Assembly (NCBI GenBank): GCA_017475485.1 | Contig: JAFVFO010000057.1 | Location: 1 to 42,883 of the forward strand | Length of the DNA: 42,883 nucleotides | Source of the DNA: Candidatus Gastranaerophilales bacterium | GTDB taxonomy: Bacteria; Cyanobacteriota; Vampirovibrionia; Gastranaerophilales; Gastranaerophilaceae | Direction of reading: 5' to 3' | In this document: piece after piece, positions 18,367 to 26,279 of the stretch | How the letters are laid out: the number at the start of each line of letters is the position of its first letter | Numbering within the stretch: position 1 is the first letter of the stretch | Notes under the pieces: model-generated | What the model saw: the letters and a program-made list of their open reading frames with translations, nothing else | Told to the model about the DNA's origin: nothing | Database searches by the model: none | Made by a program: the position numbers and the translations under genes

Positions 18367-19770
18367 ATGACAAAAAAAGTAATTATAATAGATGATAGCT
18401 TAACATCTCTTAACTTAATCAAAACTGCTTTTGCAGGTTCTGATTGGGAAGTTTATTGTGCGCAAAACGCGAAGTCTGCCTTGGATATGATTTATGATGT
18501 TGCACCGGATATTATTGTTACTGACGCCATAATGCCTGTTATGGGCGGTTTTCAACTTTTAAAATTAATAAGAAGCAACCCGAAAACCTCTAAAATTCCG
18601 GTTATTGTGTATAGCGTACTGGATGAAAAAAATTCAAAATTTTATATTAAAAAAGAAAGAGCGGAATACTATCTTAAAAAAAGCGAAACTCTTGATGAAT
18701 TACTTACCTTGGCGAATAACGTCATAAAAGAACATCCTATTGATGATGATTATAAATATGAAATATTAAAAACAAGCTCTAAATTTGATAATTTTATCCA
18801 ATCTTATGCAGAGCCTACAGAAATTCCGACCGCGCCGCCTTTGAAATTTGAAGAACTCGAAGCAAAATTTAAAGAAAAATATGACTTTACGCGCTCGGAT
18901 GATAAAATTTTATCTGAAATTTTTTCTATTATTTATCCTATTTTAGAATATAATTTGGCGGTTGTTTCGGTAGAATCTTTTGAAAAAAAAGAAAAAACAG
19001 CATATTTTGATATAAGAGATATTATATTAAGCCCAATTTTCCAAAACCATGTTCTGAATTCTCTTGAAACAAAAAATTCATTTTTATTTAAAAAATATGC
19101 ACCGAATTTAAAAGTCATTACAAACGAAGAAGAATTTTTTACAAAAATAAGATTCGACTTTGAATATAAAGAAAATAATGTTGCTACCGTTATTTTTTAT
19201 TCAAAAGACAAATCAAAATGGATGGATAACAACTATTTAGATGTTATTAAAAATGTTCTTGATAACTTTTTCAAAGCACGCTATATAAATAAATCTTCCA
19301 GAGTTCATAAAACAAATGAACTATCAAATAAATATTTTATAGATAAATTTGATTTCAAATTCGATTCTCAAACAAAAAGAGAAATGTACACAGCAATAAT
19401 CGACATTACTAATTTAAAAGATTTACAGGATAATTTATCTTCCGAAGAAATGGATTTTTTAAATTCTAAAATTTCAGAAAAGTTAATTAGTTTTGTAAGT
19501 GATGATGAACGGGTATATAAAAATGATGAGGGTGGATACAACCTTGTAATTTTTGCAAAAGATGAAGCCCATGCCAATCAAAAATTGGGCTGGGTTATTG
19601 ATATACTTGATGAAATTAATATTGAAAATAATAAAGTTGATATTAATATAGGTGCGTCAAATTGCAAAATAGATAATCAATTCAATTTTTATGAAGCGCA
19701 AAAATGCGCGCATGTTGCGCTTGACAGCGCAAATAGTCAGGATAGGGTAGTAATTTATGGTTCAAAATAA
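18367..19770 (+). CDS. Response regulator with degenerate GGDEF-like C-terminus
   Basis: A 467-residue protein. The N-terminal receiver (1-120) has the acidic pair Asp9-Asp10, phospho-acceptor Asp53 in IIVTDAIMPVMGG, and the conserved Lys in YYLKKSE. A linker and a middle domain (about 150-310) look GAF-like but are not certain. The last 140 residues have the secondary-structure pattern of a GGDEF domain, but the catalytic loop reads NDEGGYNLVIF in place of GGDEF, and the other metal-binding residues are not evident. It therefore probably does not make cyclic di-GMP and may act as a binding or output module. It overlaps the next gene by 14 nt, so the two are translationally coupled. Confidence 0.75.
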   Translation: MTKKVIIIDDSLTSLNLIKTAFAGSDWEVYCAQNAKSALDMIYDVAPDIIVTDAIMPVMGGFQLLKLIRSNPKTSKIPVIVYSVLDEKNSKFYIKKERAEYYLKKSETLDELLTLANNVIKEHPIDDDYKYEILKTSSKFDNFIQSYAEPTEIPTAPPLKFEELEAKFKEKYDFTRSDDKILSEIFSIIYPILEYNLAVVSVESFEKKEKTAYFDIRDIILSPIFQNHVLNSLETKNSFLFKKYAPNLKVITNEEEFFTKIRFDFEYKENNVATVIFYSKDKSKWMDNNYLDVIKNVLDNFFKARYINKSSRVHKTNELSNKYFIDKFDFKFDSQTKREMYTAIIDITNLKDLQDNLSSEEMDFLNSKISEKLISFVSDDERVYKNDEGGYNLVIFAKDEAHANQKLGWVIDILDEINIENNKVDINIGASNCKIDNQFNFYEAQKCAHVALDSANSQDRVVIYGSK

Positions 19771-20791
19771 TATCGTTTCTCAAACATATTTGTTCAATCC
19801 GGTTATAGACGATAAATATGAAAATTATACAATTGTAGAAATAGATAAAAAGGAATATGCCCTTAAGACGGATAAAATTTTAGAAATTATCAAACTGGTT
19901 GAACTGGATTATCCCGAAGGAATGCTATCTTGTATTTTAGGTATAATTCATTTTAAAAATGAACCTGTCGGAGTTGTGGATTTAAGAGAAGTTTTTCAAA
20001 AAGAACGAATCGTTTACGGCCTAAATACAAAAATAATTATTATGCAGGAAGGTGACGTAAAAACGGCTATTGCTTGCGATAATGTTTTAGATATTAAAAA
20101 ACTTGAAAAAGAAAAAATCCACCCTGTTAAATATCAGCGCGAAAGCGAATTTTTTGAAGGCGTTTATGTTCTTGGAAAAGAAGACTTATATATTATAAAT
20201 ATTAAAAAAATAACAGATTATATCTGTGAAAATCCGCATTTATATTCAAATTCCAAAAATAAACATTATGTTATTAATGATGAAAATTCCAAAAAAGTTT
20301 TGCAAGCAAGAAAAAATGCTTTAATAGAGCTGAATAACACCGTTCAAACAAACATTTCCCTTTATGACAGCGGCGTATCTTTTATAATTAACAATGTTAA
20401 ATACTATATAAATATGGCAAGCGTTAAGGAATTTTATAAAGTTAAAAAATCTAAATTTATAAAAGTTCCATGTACAAAAGATTATGTTTTCGGACTTATT
20501 AACATAAAAGGCGAATACATCACGGTTATTGATATAAGAAGACTTTTTAACAATTCTAAAACAACCGTAAAAGAAAAATCCACTATTATAATTCTTAATT
20601 CGGATGAATATAAAATAGGAATTTTGGCAGATGAGATTTGCGAAAGTATAACAATAGATTTTGATGAAATTATACAAAATCGTTTTCAAAAAAATGACGA
20701 TAAAATGCCCGAATTCGTAAAAGACAGCGAAATTTATCAGGTTTTAGATATAGAACAGCTTTTAAAGGATGAGCGTCTTACAATCTGCTAA
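19757..20791 (+). CDS. Double CheW-domain coupling protein
   Basis: A 344-residue protein with two CheW-like domains in tandem. The first (about 20-155) contains ILGIIHFKNEPVGVVDLREVF; the second (about 200-340) contains VFGLINIKGEYITVIDIRRLF; both are the classic CheW core strand pairs. CheW links receptors to CheA; tandem copies could bridge two receptors or kinases and change the array lattice. The start lies inside the response-regulator gene (14-nt overlap). The 3' end overlaps the convergent Maf gene by 30 nt. Strong family call; partner choice (the MCP and CheA encoded upstream) is inferred from synteny. Confidence 0.9.
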   Translation: MVQNNIVSQTYLFNPVIDDKYENYTIVEIDKKEYALKTDKILEIIKLVELDYPEGMLSCILGIIHFKNEPVGVVDLREVFQKERIVYGLNTKIIIMQEGDVKTAIACDNVLDIKKLEKEKIHPVKYQRESEFFEGVYVLGKEDLYIINIKKITDYICENPHLYSNSKNKHYVINDENSKKVLQARKNALIELNNTVQTNISLYDSGVSFIINNVKYYINMASVKEFYKVKKSKFIKVPCTKDYVFGLINIKGEYITVIDIRRLFNNSKTTVKEKSTIIILNSDEYKIGILADEICESITIDFDEIIQNRFQKNDDKMPEFVKDSEIYQVLDIEQLLKDERLTIC

Positions 20792-22666
20792 AGAAGGAAG
20801 ATAATAAACTTCTAAATAAAATTCCATTCTTTTAAATGAAGGGATTATTTTTTTCAGTGCTTCAACAAGCATATTCGGATTTTGGTAATAATCTGTTTTT
20901 AATAATTCAAAAATATTGTATGCAAAACTTGATAAAATATTGCCCGTATCCTGATTTTTAAACTGCTCAAGAAGCCTGTTGAACAGGTTTTTTTGTTTTT
21001 CTATAAGTTTTACAATATTTTGGGTAAATGTTTTTTTGACTTCCAGCTCTTTTAATAATTTTTCGCAAGCTGAATTGTATTCTTTAAGTATTTCACAAGA
21101 AAGTAATAAACTTTTATATAGAATATCTAATTCTTTTTTAAAATTATCAATATCATAATTCGGTTCATAACTTGTAATATCAAGTTTTTCTACTGTATCT
21201 GAATTATTTAGAGCATCTTTTAAATTAATATTTTTAAAACCTTTAATATTAGCTCCGTTTGAAGAATTAATTAATTCAACATCTTTTATTGTTTTTGCAA
21301 AATCCTCAAATAATTTAATAAAAGTAAGATAATCAGCCTTTGTAGGTATCAAGTTGCCGTTTACATCTTTTGTTGTTCTTAGGTTTTTATTCAAATTTTT
21401 AAGATAATTTTTTGCACCCGAGATAGCTTGATTATCATCCATAATTATCGTTTTATATGAATTTTTAAATGCTTCAAAATCATTGGTAATAATTTCATAT
21501 TGCTTTTTATCTTTATTAAAAACACATTCAAGGCTCTCGTACTGTCCGCCCGAAGAATAGCACTTTCCGCCTTTAAAGGATAAATCCTGTCCTATAAAAA
21601 TTATTTTTGAAAAACCCATTAATATTGCGCAGCATAGCGCAGTATATGAAGATGTACCAAGGGTTTTAAGGTTATTTTCTATTTTTAAACTTCTTCTTAC
21701 CCAGTAGTTAAAAAAGTTTTCATTTGAAATATAAAAGAAATGTTTTTTCGCCTGACGTCTTACAACGCAAGAATGGGTAAAAGCGTCTGTTATAAAATAT
21801 GAGTTTAATAAATCAATACCTTCAAATTGATTTTGATTATCAATAACATCTATACTGATTATAAAATCAGGGATAATTGAATATTTTTTTAACAATTTTA
21901 AAGAAGGATTAAGCGCAAAAGTAATGAATTTATCTTGATTTTGTTTTATTGTTTCTATATTTGTTTCTAAAGAAGGGCCCGCACAAAGAATAAGCGCTGT
22001 TTTATTTTTATAAATATCTTTCAGTTGTTCAATATTCGGGCTTTTTATAATTTTTTTCAAGTTAAACAAGGTTTCTCTTGAAGCATTGGGCATTTTTTCA
22101 ATATATGTATTTCTGTTTCCGATAACTTCCGCTTGAATATCCTGCGCTTTTTGAAAAACATCTAAAATATTATTATAAAATAATGTTTTATAAGAATTTA
22201 AAAACACAATAGATAAATCTGTTTCCGGTGTAATTATTTTTTTTAAAAGAGTTGAAAATTCATCATTATCCGAAACTAAAAACACATTATTTTGATATAG
22301 TGCGTCAATTTGTGCTATAGATAAAACAAGTTTAATAATATCAAGGTTCGGTTCATATATAACAATTTTGCTTTTTGTACATTTTTTGGAAACTGTATCC
22401 GGCAAATATCCGAGCCCAAGCCCGTATATAATTTTCAGGGAATTAAAATCATCCGTTACTTTATTTGCGATATTTTGTGCCTCTGCTAAAGCACCTTGCG
22501 CAGAGTGCAATTCAACATTATTAAAAACAAGATTATATTCATCCGAATTTGTTTTAGATAACTGCAGATTTGAATTTTCCAAATCTGTCATTAAAATTTT
22601 ATTAAACAGTTGTTTGTTGTACTTTTCTATATAAGCCAAATTTTTATCTGATACTTTATTTTCCAT
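20762..22666 (-). CDS. Maf/DUF115-type motility accessory glycosyltransferase
   Basis: A 634-residue protein matching the motility-associated factor (Maf, DUF115/MptE-like) family, whose members attach nonulosonic sugars such as pseudaminic or legionaminic acid to flagellin. The N-terminal Rossmann-like block is IIYGLGLGYLPDTVSKK with IVIYEPNLDI (79-110). The central domain has the hallmark ALILCAGPSLETNI (about 224-237), followed by FALNPSLKLLKKYSIIPDFI and IIFIGQDLSF. The C-terminal 130 residues are helical. It lies tail-to-tail with the chemosensory CheW gene, fitting a motility role. No flagellin or sugar synthesis gene is in view, so the target may be flagellin or another surface protein. 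It has a leaderless-type promoter. Confidence 0.85.
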   Translation of the reverse strand: MENKVSDKNLAYIEKYNKQLFNKILMTDLENSNLQLSKTNSDEYNLVFNNVELHSAQGALAEAQNIANKVTDDFNSLKIIYGLGLGYLPDTVSKKCTKSKIVIYEPNLDIIKLVLSIAQIDALYQNNVFLVSDNDEFSTLLKKIITPETDLSIVFLNSYKTLFYNNILDVFQKAQDIQAEVIGNRNTYIEKMPNASRETLFNLKKIIKSPNIEQLKDIYKNKTALILCAGPSLETNIETIKQNQDKFITFALNPSLKLLKKYSIIPDFIISIDVIDNQNQFEGIDLLNSYFITDAFTHSCVVRRQAKKHFFYISNENFFNYWVRRSLKIENNLKTLGTSSYTALCCAILMGFSKIIFIGQDLSFKGGKCYSSGGQYESLECVFNKDKKQYEIITNDFEAFKNSYKTIIMDDNQAISGAKNYLKNLNKNLRTTKDVNGNLIPTKADYLTFIKLFEDFAKTIKDVELINSSNGANIKGFKNINLKDALNNSDTVEKLDITSYEPNYDIDNFKKELDILYKSLLLSCEILKEYNSACEKLLKELEVKKTFTQNIVKLIEKQKNLFNRLLEQFKNQDTGNILSSFAYNIFELLKTDYYQNPNMLVEALKKIIPSFKRMEFYLEVYYLPSLADCKTLIL

Positions 22667-22673
22667 GGTTTAT

Positions 22674-22703
22674 ATGGTAGCATTATTGAGGTATTTATGG
22701 CAA
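22674..22703 (-). promoter_or_regulatory. Promoter of the Maf gene, leaderless type
   Basis: On the minus strand TTGCCA (complement of 22698-22703), 18 bp, then TACCAT (complement of 22674-22679), and 7 nt to the ATG at 22666. No Shine-Dalgarno. The -35 overlaps the start of the divergent gene at 22697. Confidence 0.5.
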
Positions 22704-23293
22704 ATTTTAAAATTAAAAACTTTTTTTTACTACCGATTTTCGCTTTATTTTTTATTACAGCGGTTTTTGCGGATGGAAATATAGTTCGGCCCGATATGAC
22801 AAATTGGGAAGAAATTTATAATCAACAGCAAGAAGCTGATTTTGATTATATTTTTGGGCTTGACCCGTATCAAAGTGACGAATATACAAAATACATGTAT
22901 TCCCCGTATCCCTTGTTTCGGCTTGGCGTGCCTATTATATTCAAATCCATTACAATTCAGCCGGGGTATTATCTTTTGACTCCGCGCGATAAAAACGGGC
23001 AAACTTGGATACTGTTTAAGGAAAACGGCAGAGTATCCCATGTTATTCCTATTTATAAAGAAGAAACAGTACCTGACAGTTTTTGGGAAGAAAAACTTCC
23101 TCATCCGAAATTAAATGCTTATGAAAAAGTAAGAAAAAATACCATGAATTTTATAGGTAAAAAATTCGGTTCAAAAAACCAAAGAACACCTATCCCAAGT
23201 GCTTATATCGAGTTTGATGACAAAGGTGACTTTTGGAATATGATATTATATTATGGTAGTAAAAAATATTATTTGATATTTAAAAAGGGTTAG
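22697..23293 (+). CDS. Exported protein of unknown function
   Basis: Unrecognised 198-residue protein. A signal peptide is clear (basic start, FFLLPIFALFFITAVFA, cleavage near residue 25). The mature domain is small, aromatic-rich and looks like a compact beta-sheet domain: PYPLFRLGVPIIFKSITIQP, YYLLTPRDKNGQTWILFKEN and a closing YIEFDDKGDFWNMILYYGSK. GAGG-type Shine-Dalgarno (TTGAGG) supports the ATG. It is followed after 3 nt by another exported protein and then lspA, so it belongs to an envelope-related operon. A carrier of surface material is possible but unsupported. Confidence 0.7.
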   Translation: MANFKIKNFFLLPIFALFFITAVFADGNIVRPDMTNWEEIYNQQQEADFDYIFGLDPYQSDEYTKYMYSPYPLFRLGVPIIFKSITIQPGYYLLTPRDKNGQTWILFKENGRVSHVIPIYKEETVPDSFWEEKLPHPKLNAYEKVRKNTMNFIGKKFGSKNQRTPIPSAYIEFDDKGDFWNMILYYGSKKYYLIFKKG

Positions 23294-23296
23294 TGA

Positions 23297-24136
23297 ATGA
23301 AAAAATTAATTATAACTTTTGTCTTAATTATTTTTAGCACGTTATCAAGCAACGCTTTTGAATTAAATAATTACCAACAGGTTAAACTAACCCTGCGTGA
23401 ATACAACAAGGCGCTATCAGTACAGGATATAGAAAAAGTAAAATCTTTTTACGATGAAAATTATAAAAGTGCAGACGGCTTCACGCTTGATGAATTAATG
23501 CAAATGCTTGAAAAAACCTACAGTGCTTACGGAAAAATGAAGCAAAAAACTAAAATCAATAATATTACCGCTTATGATAATTATGCAATTGTTCAATTAA
23601 AAGATAAAACCCATGCCTGTGTATATCCCGATAAAAATAAAACAAAAGGCAAAGAAGGAATTTTAGACGGGGAAAGTTTATATTCTTTGTATTTTAAAAA
23701 GTCAGGGGATAAATGGAAAATATTCTATGATGAAATTATATCCGAAACAACAAGCCTGAAATACGGTGTTGCAAATAAAATCCCCATGGGAATAGTTACT
23801 CCTGCATTAATTACAAATAATGAAAAATACGACTTAAGCCTTAAAATGAAAAAACCTGATGATATTATTGCGCTTGCAAGCATATCGAATGAAGAAATAG
23901 AATACCCCACACCCGATTATAAAGAAAAGTTCCGCAAATTCCCAAGTGAAGGAGAACTGCAAAGGGTTGTTAAGGCAAATAATAAAAATAAAAATGAATA
24001 TGCAGTTGCTTCCGTAGGTTTCACGCGTGTATCCATGAACAAAGAAGAAACAAAAGCACGCATAGAAATTATCGGAATTGCATATTTAATGAAAAGAATC
24101 AACATGATTCAACTGAAAGAAAATAATGAACAATAA
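23297..24136 (+). CDS. Exported protein with NTF2/SnoaL-like domain
   Basis: A 279-residue protein with a signal peptide (cleavage near SNA-F at about residue 20). Residues 25-150 have the pattern of an NTF2-like (SnoaL/DUF4440) cone: an N-terminal helix VKLTLREYNKALSVQDIEKV, a F-Y-D-E-N-Y stretch, then a beta-sheet ending YSLYFKKSGDKWKIFYDEI. Residues 150-279 form a second part without known similarity. Such domains bind small ligands or act as structural modules; the ligand is unknown. It follows its neighbour by 3 nt and overlaps lspA by 11 nt, so it is translationally coupled to both. Confidence 0.65.
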   Translation: MKKLIITFVLIIFSTLSSNAFELNNYQQVKLTLREYNKALSVQDIEKVKSFYDENYKSADGFTLDELMQMLEKTYSAYGKMKQKTKINNITAYDNYAIVQLKDKTHACVYPDKNKTKGKEGILDGESLYSLYFKKSGDKWKIFYDEIISETTSLKYGVANKIPMGIVTPALITNNEKYDLSLKMKKPDDIIALASISNEEIEYPTPDYKEKFRKFPSEGELQRVVKANNKNKNEYAVASVGFTRVSMNKEETKARIEIIGIAYLMKRINMIQLKENNEQ

Positions 24137-24620
24137 TTCTTCTAAAAAAGCGTTTATTTTTTACTTTTTAATGTGTTTGATTTTGCTGGATTTTGGCAAC
24201 AGCTTAAGAAAACTCAGTTTTAACAGCTTTTTTGATAACTATTCAAACCCTGTGTTTTCAATCGTACATACCACAAATACAGGCTCTGCCTTTGGCATGT
24301 TTTCAAATAATTCAATTCCTTTAGCCGTATTTGGTGTAATTGCATTGGTTTTATTAACATACTATGTTTATAAAAATATTAAATTTGAAGATAAGCTGGA
24401 ATTGCTTTCTATAACGCTATTTTCAGCAGGTGCGCTGGGTAATTTGGTTGAAAGGGCACATTTTGGTTATGTGGTTGATTATATAAAACTCAATTTCACT
24501 GAATTTCCCGTATTTAATGCGTTTGATATAATGATTTGCCTTGGTGTATTTTTGTACTTTTTATTTGTAATTTTTGATTTAAGGAAAGACTATGGAAATT
24601 CTGATAAATCAAAACAATAA
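24126..24620 (+). CDS. lspA: Lipoprotein signal peptidase II
   Basis: A 164-residue four-helix inner-membrane aspartyl protease that removes signal peptides from diacylated prolipoproteins. Family blocks are present: Asp22 in the first helix, NTGSAFG (51-57), GALGNLVERAHFGYVVDYI (102-120) with catalytic Asp118, and FPVFNAFDIMI (127-137) with catalytic Asp134. The family usually has GN-x-x-DR and FN-x-AD; here they are GNLVER and FNAFD, conservative changes that keep the catalytic pair. The gene overlaps the preceding one by 11 nt and the pseudouridine synthase gene by 29 nt. lspA next to an RluD-type gene is a common pairing in bacteria. Confidence 0.93.
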   Translation: MNNNSSKKAFIFYFLMCLILLDFGNSLRKLSFNSFFDNYSNPVFSIVHTTNTGSAFGMFSNNSIPLAVFGVIALVLLTYYVYKNIKFEDKLELLSITLFSAGALGNLVERAHFGYVVDYIKLNFTEFPVFNAFDIMICLGVFLYFLFVIFDLRKDYGNSDKSKQ

Positions 24621-25542
24621 AAATAAAAGATTGGATACCTTCTTTCCTGATTTTTCACGCTCAAAAATAACAAAGGCCATAACGGAAGGGTTAATTCTTG
24701 TAAATAATAAAAATCAAAAACCTTCATATAAATTAAAAGAAAATGATATCATTTATTATGATGAAAAAAAGCTCGATTGCTTTTTAAACCCTTCAATGGA
24801 GCTTCTTCCTTATGAATTTAAACTTGATATAAAATATGAAGATGAAGATTTAATTATAATTAATAAACCAAAAGAAATTCTTACACACCCTACAAAATAT
24901 GAAAGATTAAAAACAATTTCAAATGCTTTAATTTATCATTGCGGAAGGGAAAATTTATCTGGCATTTCAGGCTCTGATAGACCGGGTATAGTTCATAGAC
25001 TTGATAAAAATACTTCAGGACTTATGATTGCAGTAAAAAATAATGAGGCTCATCAAAAAATTGCTCTGCAGATTAAAAATAAAACTCTTAAAAGAAAATA
25101 TTTAGCAATTGCGCTTGGTGAATTTAAGGAAAAAAAGGGTACAATTGACAAACCCTTGGTGCATTATTTAAAAGATGACGTTAAAATGGCAATAAGCGAC
25201 AAAGGACTTGAAGCAATAACTAATTATAAGGTTATAGAAGAATTTAAGGGTGCAAGTATAGTTGAACTTGAATTAAAAACCGGAAGAACTCATCAAATAC
25301 GCGCACATCTTGCTTCTATTAATCATCCTGTATTTGGTGATAGTTTATATGGTGCTAAAAGTTTTATGAGGAATGAATTTTACAATTTAAAAACCACGGA
25401 ACAATTACTTCAATCATATTTTATATCTTTCATTCACCCAAGAACCGGTGAAAACATGGAATTTCAACTGCATGAAGAAGAATACAGCAAAGATTTTATA
25501 AAAGTTTTAAATTTTTTAAGGAGAATAAATGCTAATGATTAA
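24592..25542 (+). CDS. RluA/RluD-family pseudouridine synthase
   Basis: A 316-residue RNA-modifying enzyme that isomerises uridine to pseudouridine, most likely in 23S rRNA. An S4 RNA-binding domain (about 12-60, RLDTFFPDFSRSKITKAITE) is followed by the catalytic domain with GIVHRLDKNTSGLM (132-145) and catalytic Asp138, and the RluA-family KTGRTHQIRAHLA block. Domain order and length match RluD (U1911/1915/1917), but RluC-type specificity cannot be excluded. The start is inside lspA and has a good AAGGAAAG 3 nt before it. Its stop overlaps the next small gene by 14 nt. Confidence 0.92.
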   Translation: MEILINQNNKNKRLDTFFPDFSRSKITKAITEGLILVNNKNQKPSYKLKENDIIYYDEKKLDCFLNPSMELLPYEFKLDIKYEDEDLIIINKPKEILTHPTKYERLKTISNALIYHCGRENLSGISGSDRPGIVHRLDKNTSGLMIAVKNNEAHQKIALQIKNKTLKRKYLAIALGEFKEKKGTIDKPLVHYLKDDVKMAISDKGLEAITNYKVIEEFKGASIVELELKTGRTHQIRAHLASINHPVFGDSLYGAKSFMRNEFYNLKTTEQLLQSYFISFIHPRTGENMEFQLHEEEYSKDFIKVLNFLRRINAND

Positions 25543-25768
25543 TTTTGAGCTAACGGATTTATATTATCTGCTTACAGGTTTTGTATGTGCAAGTGTAATA
25601 TTTTTATTTTATATTTCAAATCTTAAAAAAGAGATTAAAACACTTAAACGTCAATATGAAAAAAAATCTGTCGGCATGGATGATTCATCACTTAGGGTTA
25701 AAACTTTGGAAAATAAAATAAAAACTTTAGAAACAGCCCTAAAAAAACAAATGGAAAATAATAATTAA
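25529..25768 (+). CDS. Small membrane protein with coiled coil
   Basis: A 79-residue protein with one membrane helix (about 9-29, LYYLLTGFVCASVIFLFYI) and a charged C-terminal coiled coil (about 30-79) containing heptad-like LKKEIKTLK and LENKIKTLETALKK. It resembles LapA/DUF1049-like or envelope-scaffold small proteins but has no diagnostic motif. AAGGAG sits 5-6 nt before the ATG. The start overlaps the pseudouridine synthase gene by 14 nt, so the gene is real despite its size. It is the last protein gene before tRNA-Leu. Confidence 0.7.
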   Translation: MLMINFELTDLYYLLTGFVCASVIFLFYISNLKKEIKTLKRQYEKKSVGMDDSSLRVKTLENKIKTLETALKKQMENNN

Positions 25769-25775
25769 TTTGGTG

Positions 25776-25781
25776 TATAAT
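25776..25781 (+). promoter_or_regulatory. -10 box of the tRNA-Leu gene
   Basis: A consensus TATAAT lies 13 nt before the first base of the tRNA, in the short gap after the preceding stop codon. No clear -35 was found. Confidence 0.55.
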
Positions 25782-25794
25782 AATTTTACAAAGT

Positions 25795-25879
25795 GTCGAT
25801 GTGGTGGAACTGGTAGACACGCATGATTCAGGTTCATGTGCTTAATCGCTTGGGGGTTCGATTCCCCCCATCGACACCA
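25795..25879 (+). tRNA. tRNA-Leu (anticodon CAG)
   Basis: The acceptor stem GTCGATG (25795-25801) pairs with CATCGAC (25869-25875). The anticodon arm is CATGA-TTCAGGT-TCATG with anticodon CAG, reading CUG codons. The long variable arm is typical of class II tRNA-Leu, and the T arm GGGGG-TTCGATT-CCCCC is perfect. A discriminator A and a genomically encoded CCA follow (25876-25879). A strong terminator is directly downstream. Confidence 0.97.
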
Positions 25880-25881
25880 TA

Positions 25882-25917
25882 AAAAGAGTAATGACAAAGA
25901 AAACATTACTCTTTTTT
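25882..25917 (+). terminator. Terminator of tRNA-Leu
   Basis: AAAAGAGTAATG (25882-25893) pairs with CATTACTCTTTT (25904-25915), a 12-bp perfect stem with a 10-nt loop followed by further Ts. It lies 2 nt after the tRNA CCA end and faces the convergent small gene at 25939. Confidence 0.9.
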
Positions 25918-25938
25918 GTTATATTATCATCTTTTTAT

Positions 25939-26205
25939 TTAATTTGTTCTTGGCATTTCATATTGATTATAGGGAACATTTATTCCTTGTTGTAAAAAAT
26001 AAGATAAAAATTGTTCATGTGTCATATCAGAGCAAGATAAAATTTTACCCTGATTATCAACTTGAGCAACATTAACAACATCACAAGGTTGAGCATAAGT
26101 TCCGTTAGGAGTGTAAACATATTTCTGTGTAACACTTCTTGCTACATATTGTCCGCCATTATTGTCATTATACTTAATTGAAAATGGTTGAATGTTTACG
26201 TTCAT
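25939..26205 (-). CDS. 88-residue protein of unknown function
   Basis: Unrecognised protein. The start is placed at the ATG at 26205 rather than the in-frame ATG at 26247, because GGAG lies about 8 nt upstream of the former and none near the latter. No signal peptide or membrane segment is seen. It is polar, with Asn, Gln and Tyr abundant, and has a core VVNVAQVDNQGKILSCSDMT followed by a short helix. That core loosely resembles the C-terminal part of the broken gene at 28070-28369. It lies 74 nt downstream of the 555-residue gene on the same strand, a position like that of an immunity or partner gene, though nothing proves that. Confidence 0.6.
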   Translation of the reverse strand: MNVNIQPFSIKYNDNNGGQYVARSVTQKYVYTPNGTYAQPCDVVNVAQVDNQGKILSCSDMTHEQFLSYFLQQGINVPYNQYEMPRTN

Positions 26206-26279
26206 TTTTATATCTCCGCCTATAATTTTTATAACCAAACAAAACACATCAAGAAAAAAAATTGCCTAAATATTTAAAA

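Noticed and set aside
25836-26075. Plus-strand 79-codon frame overlapping tRNA-Leu
   Set aside because: It runs through the tRNA, its terminator and the opposite 88-residue gene, and has no Shine-Dalgarno.
26206-26247. Longer N-terminus for the 88-residue protein
   Set aside because: The upstream ATG lacks a ribosome-binding site and the extension would cover the Shine-Dalgarno GGAG of the internal start.
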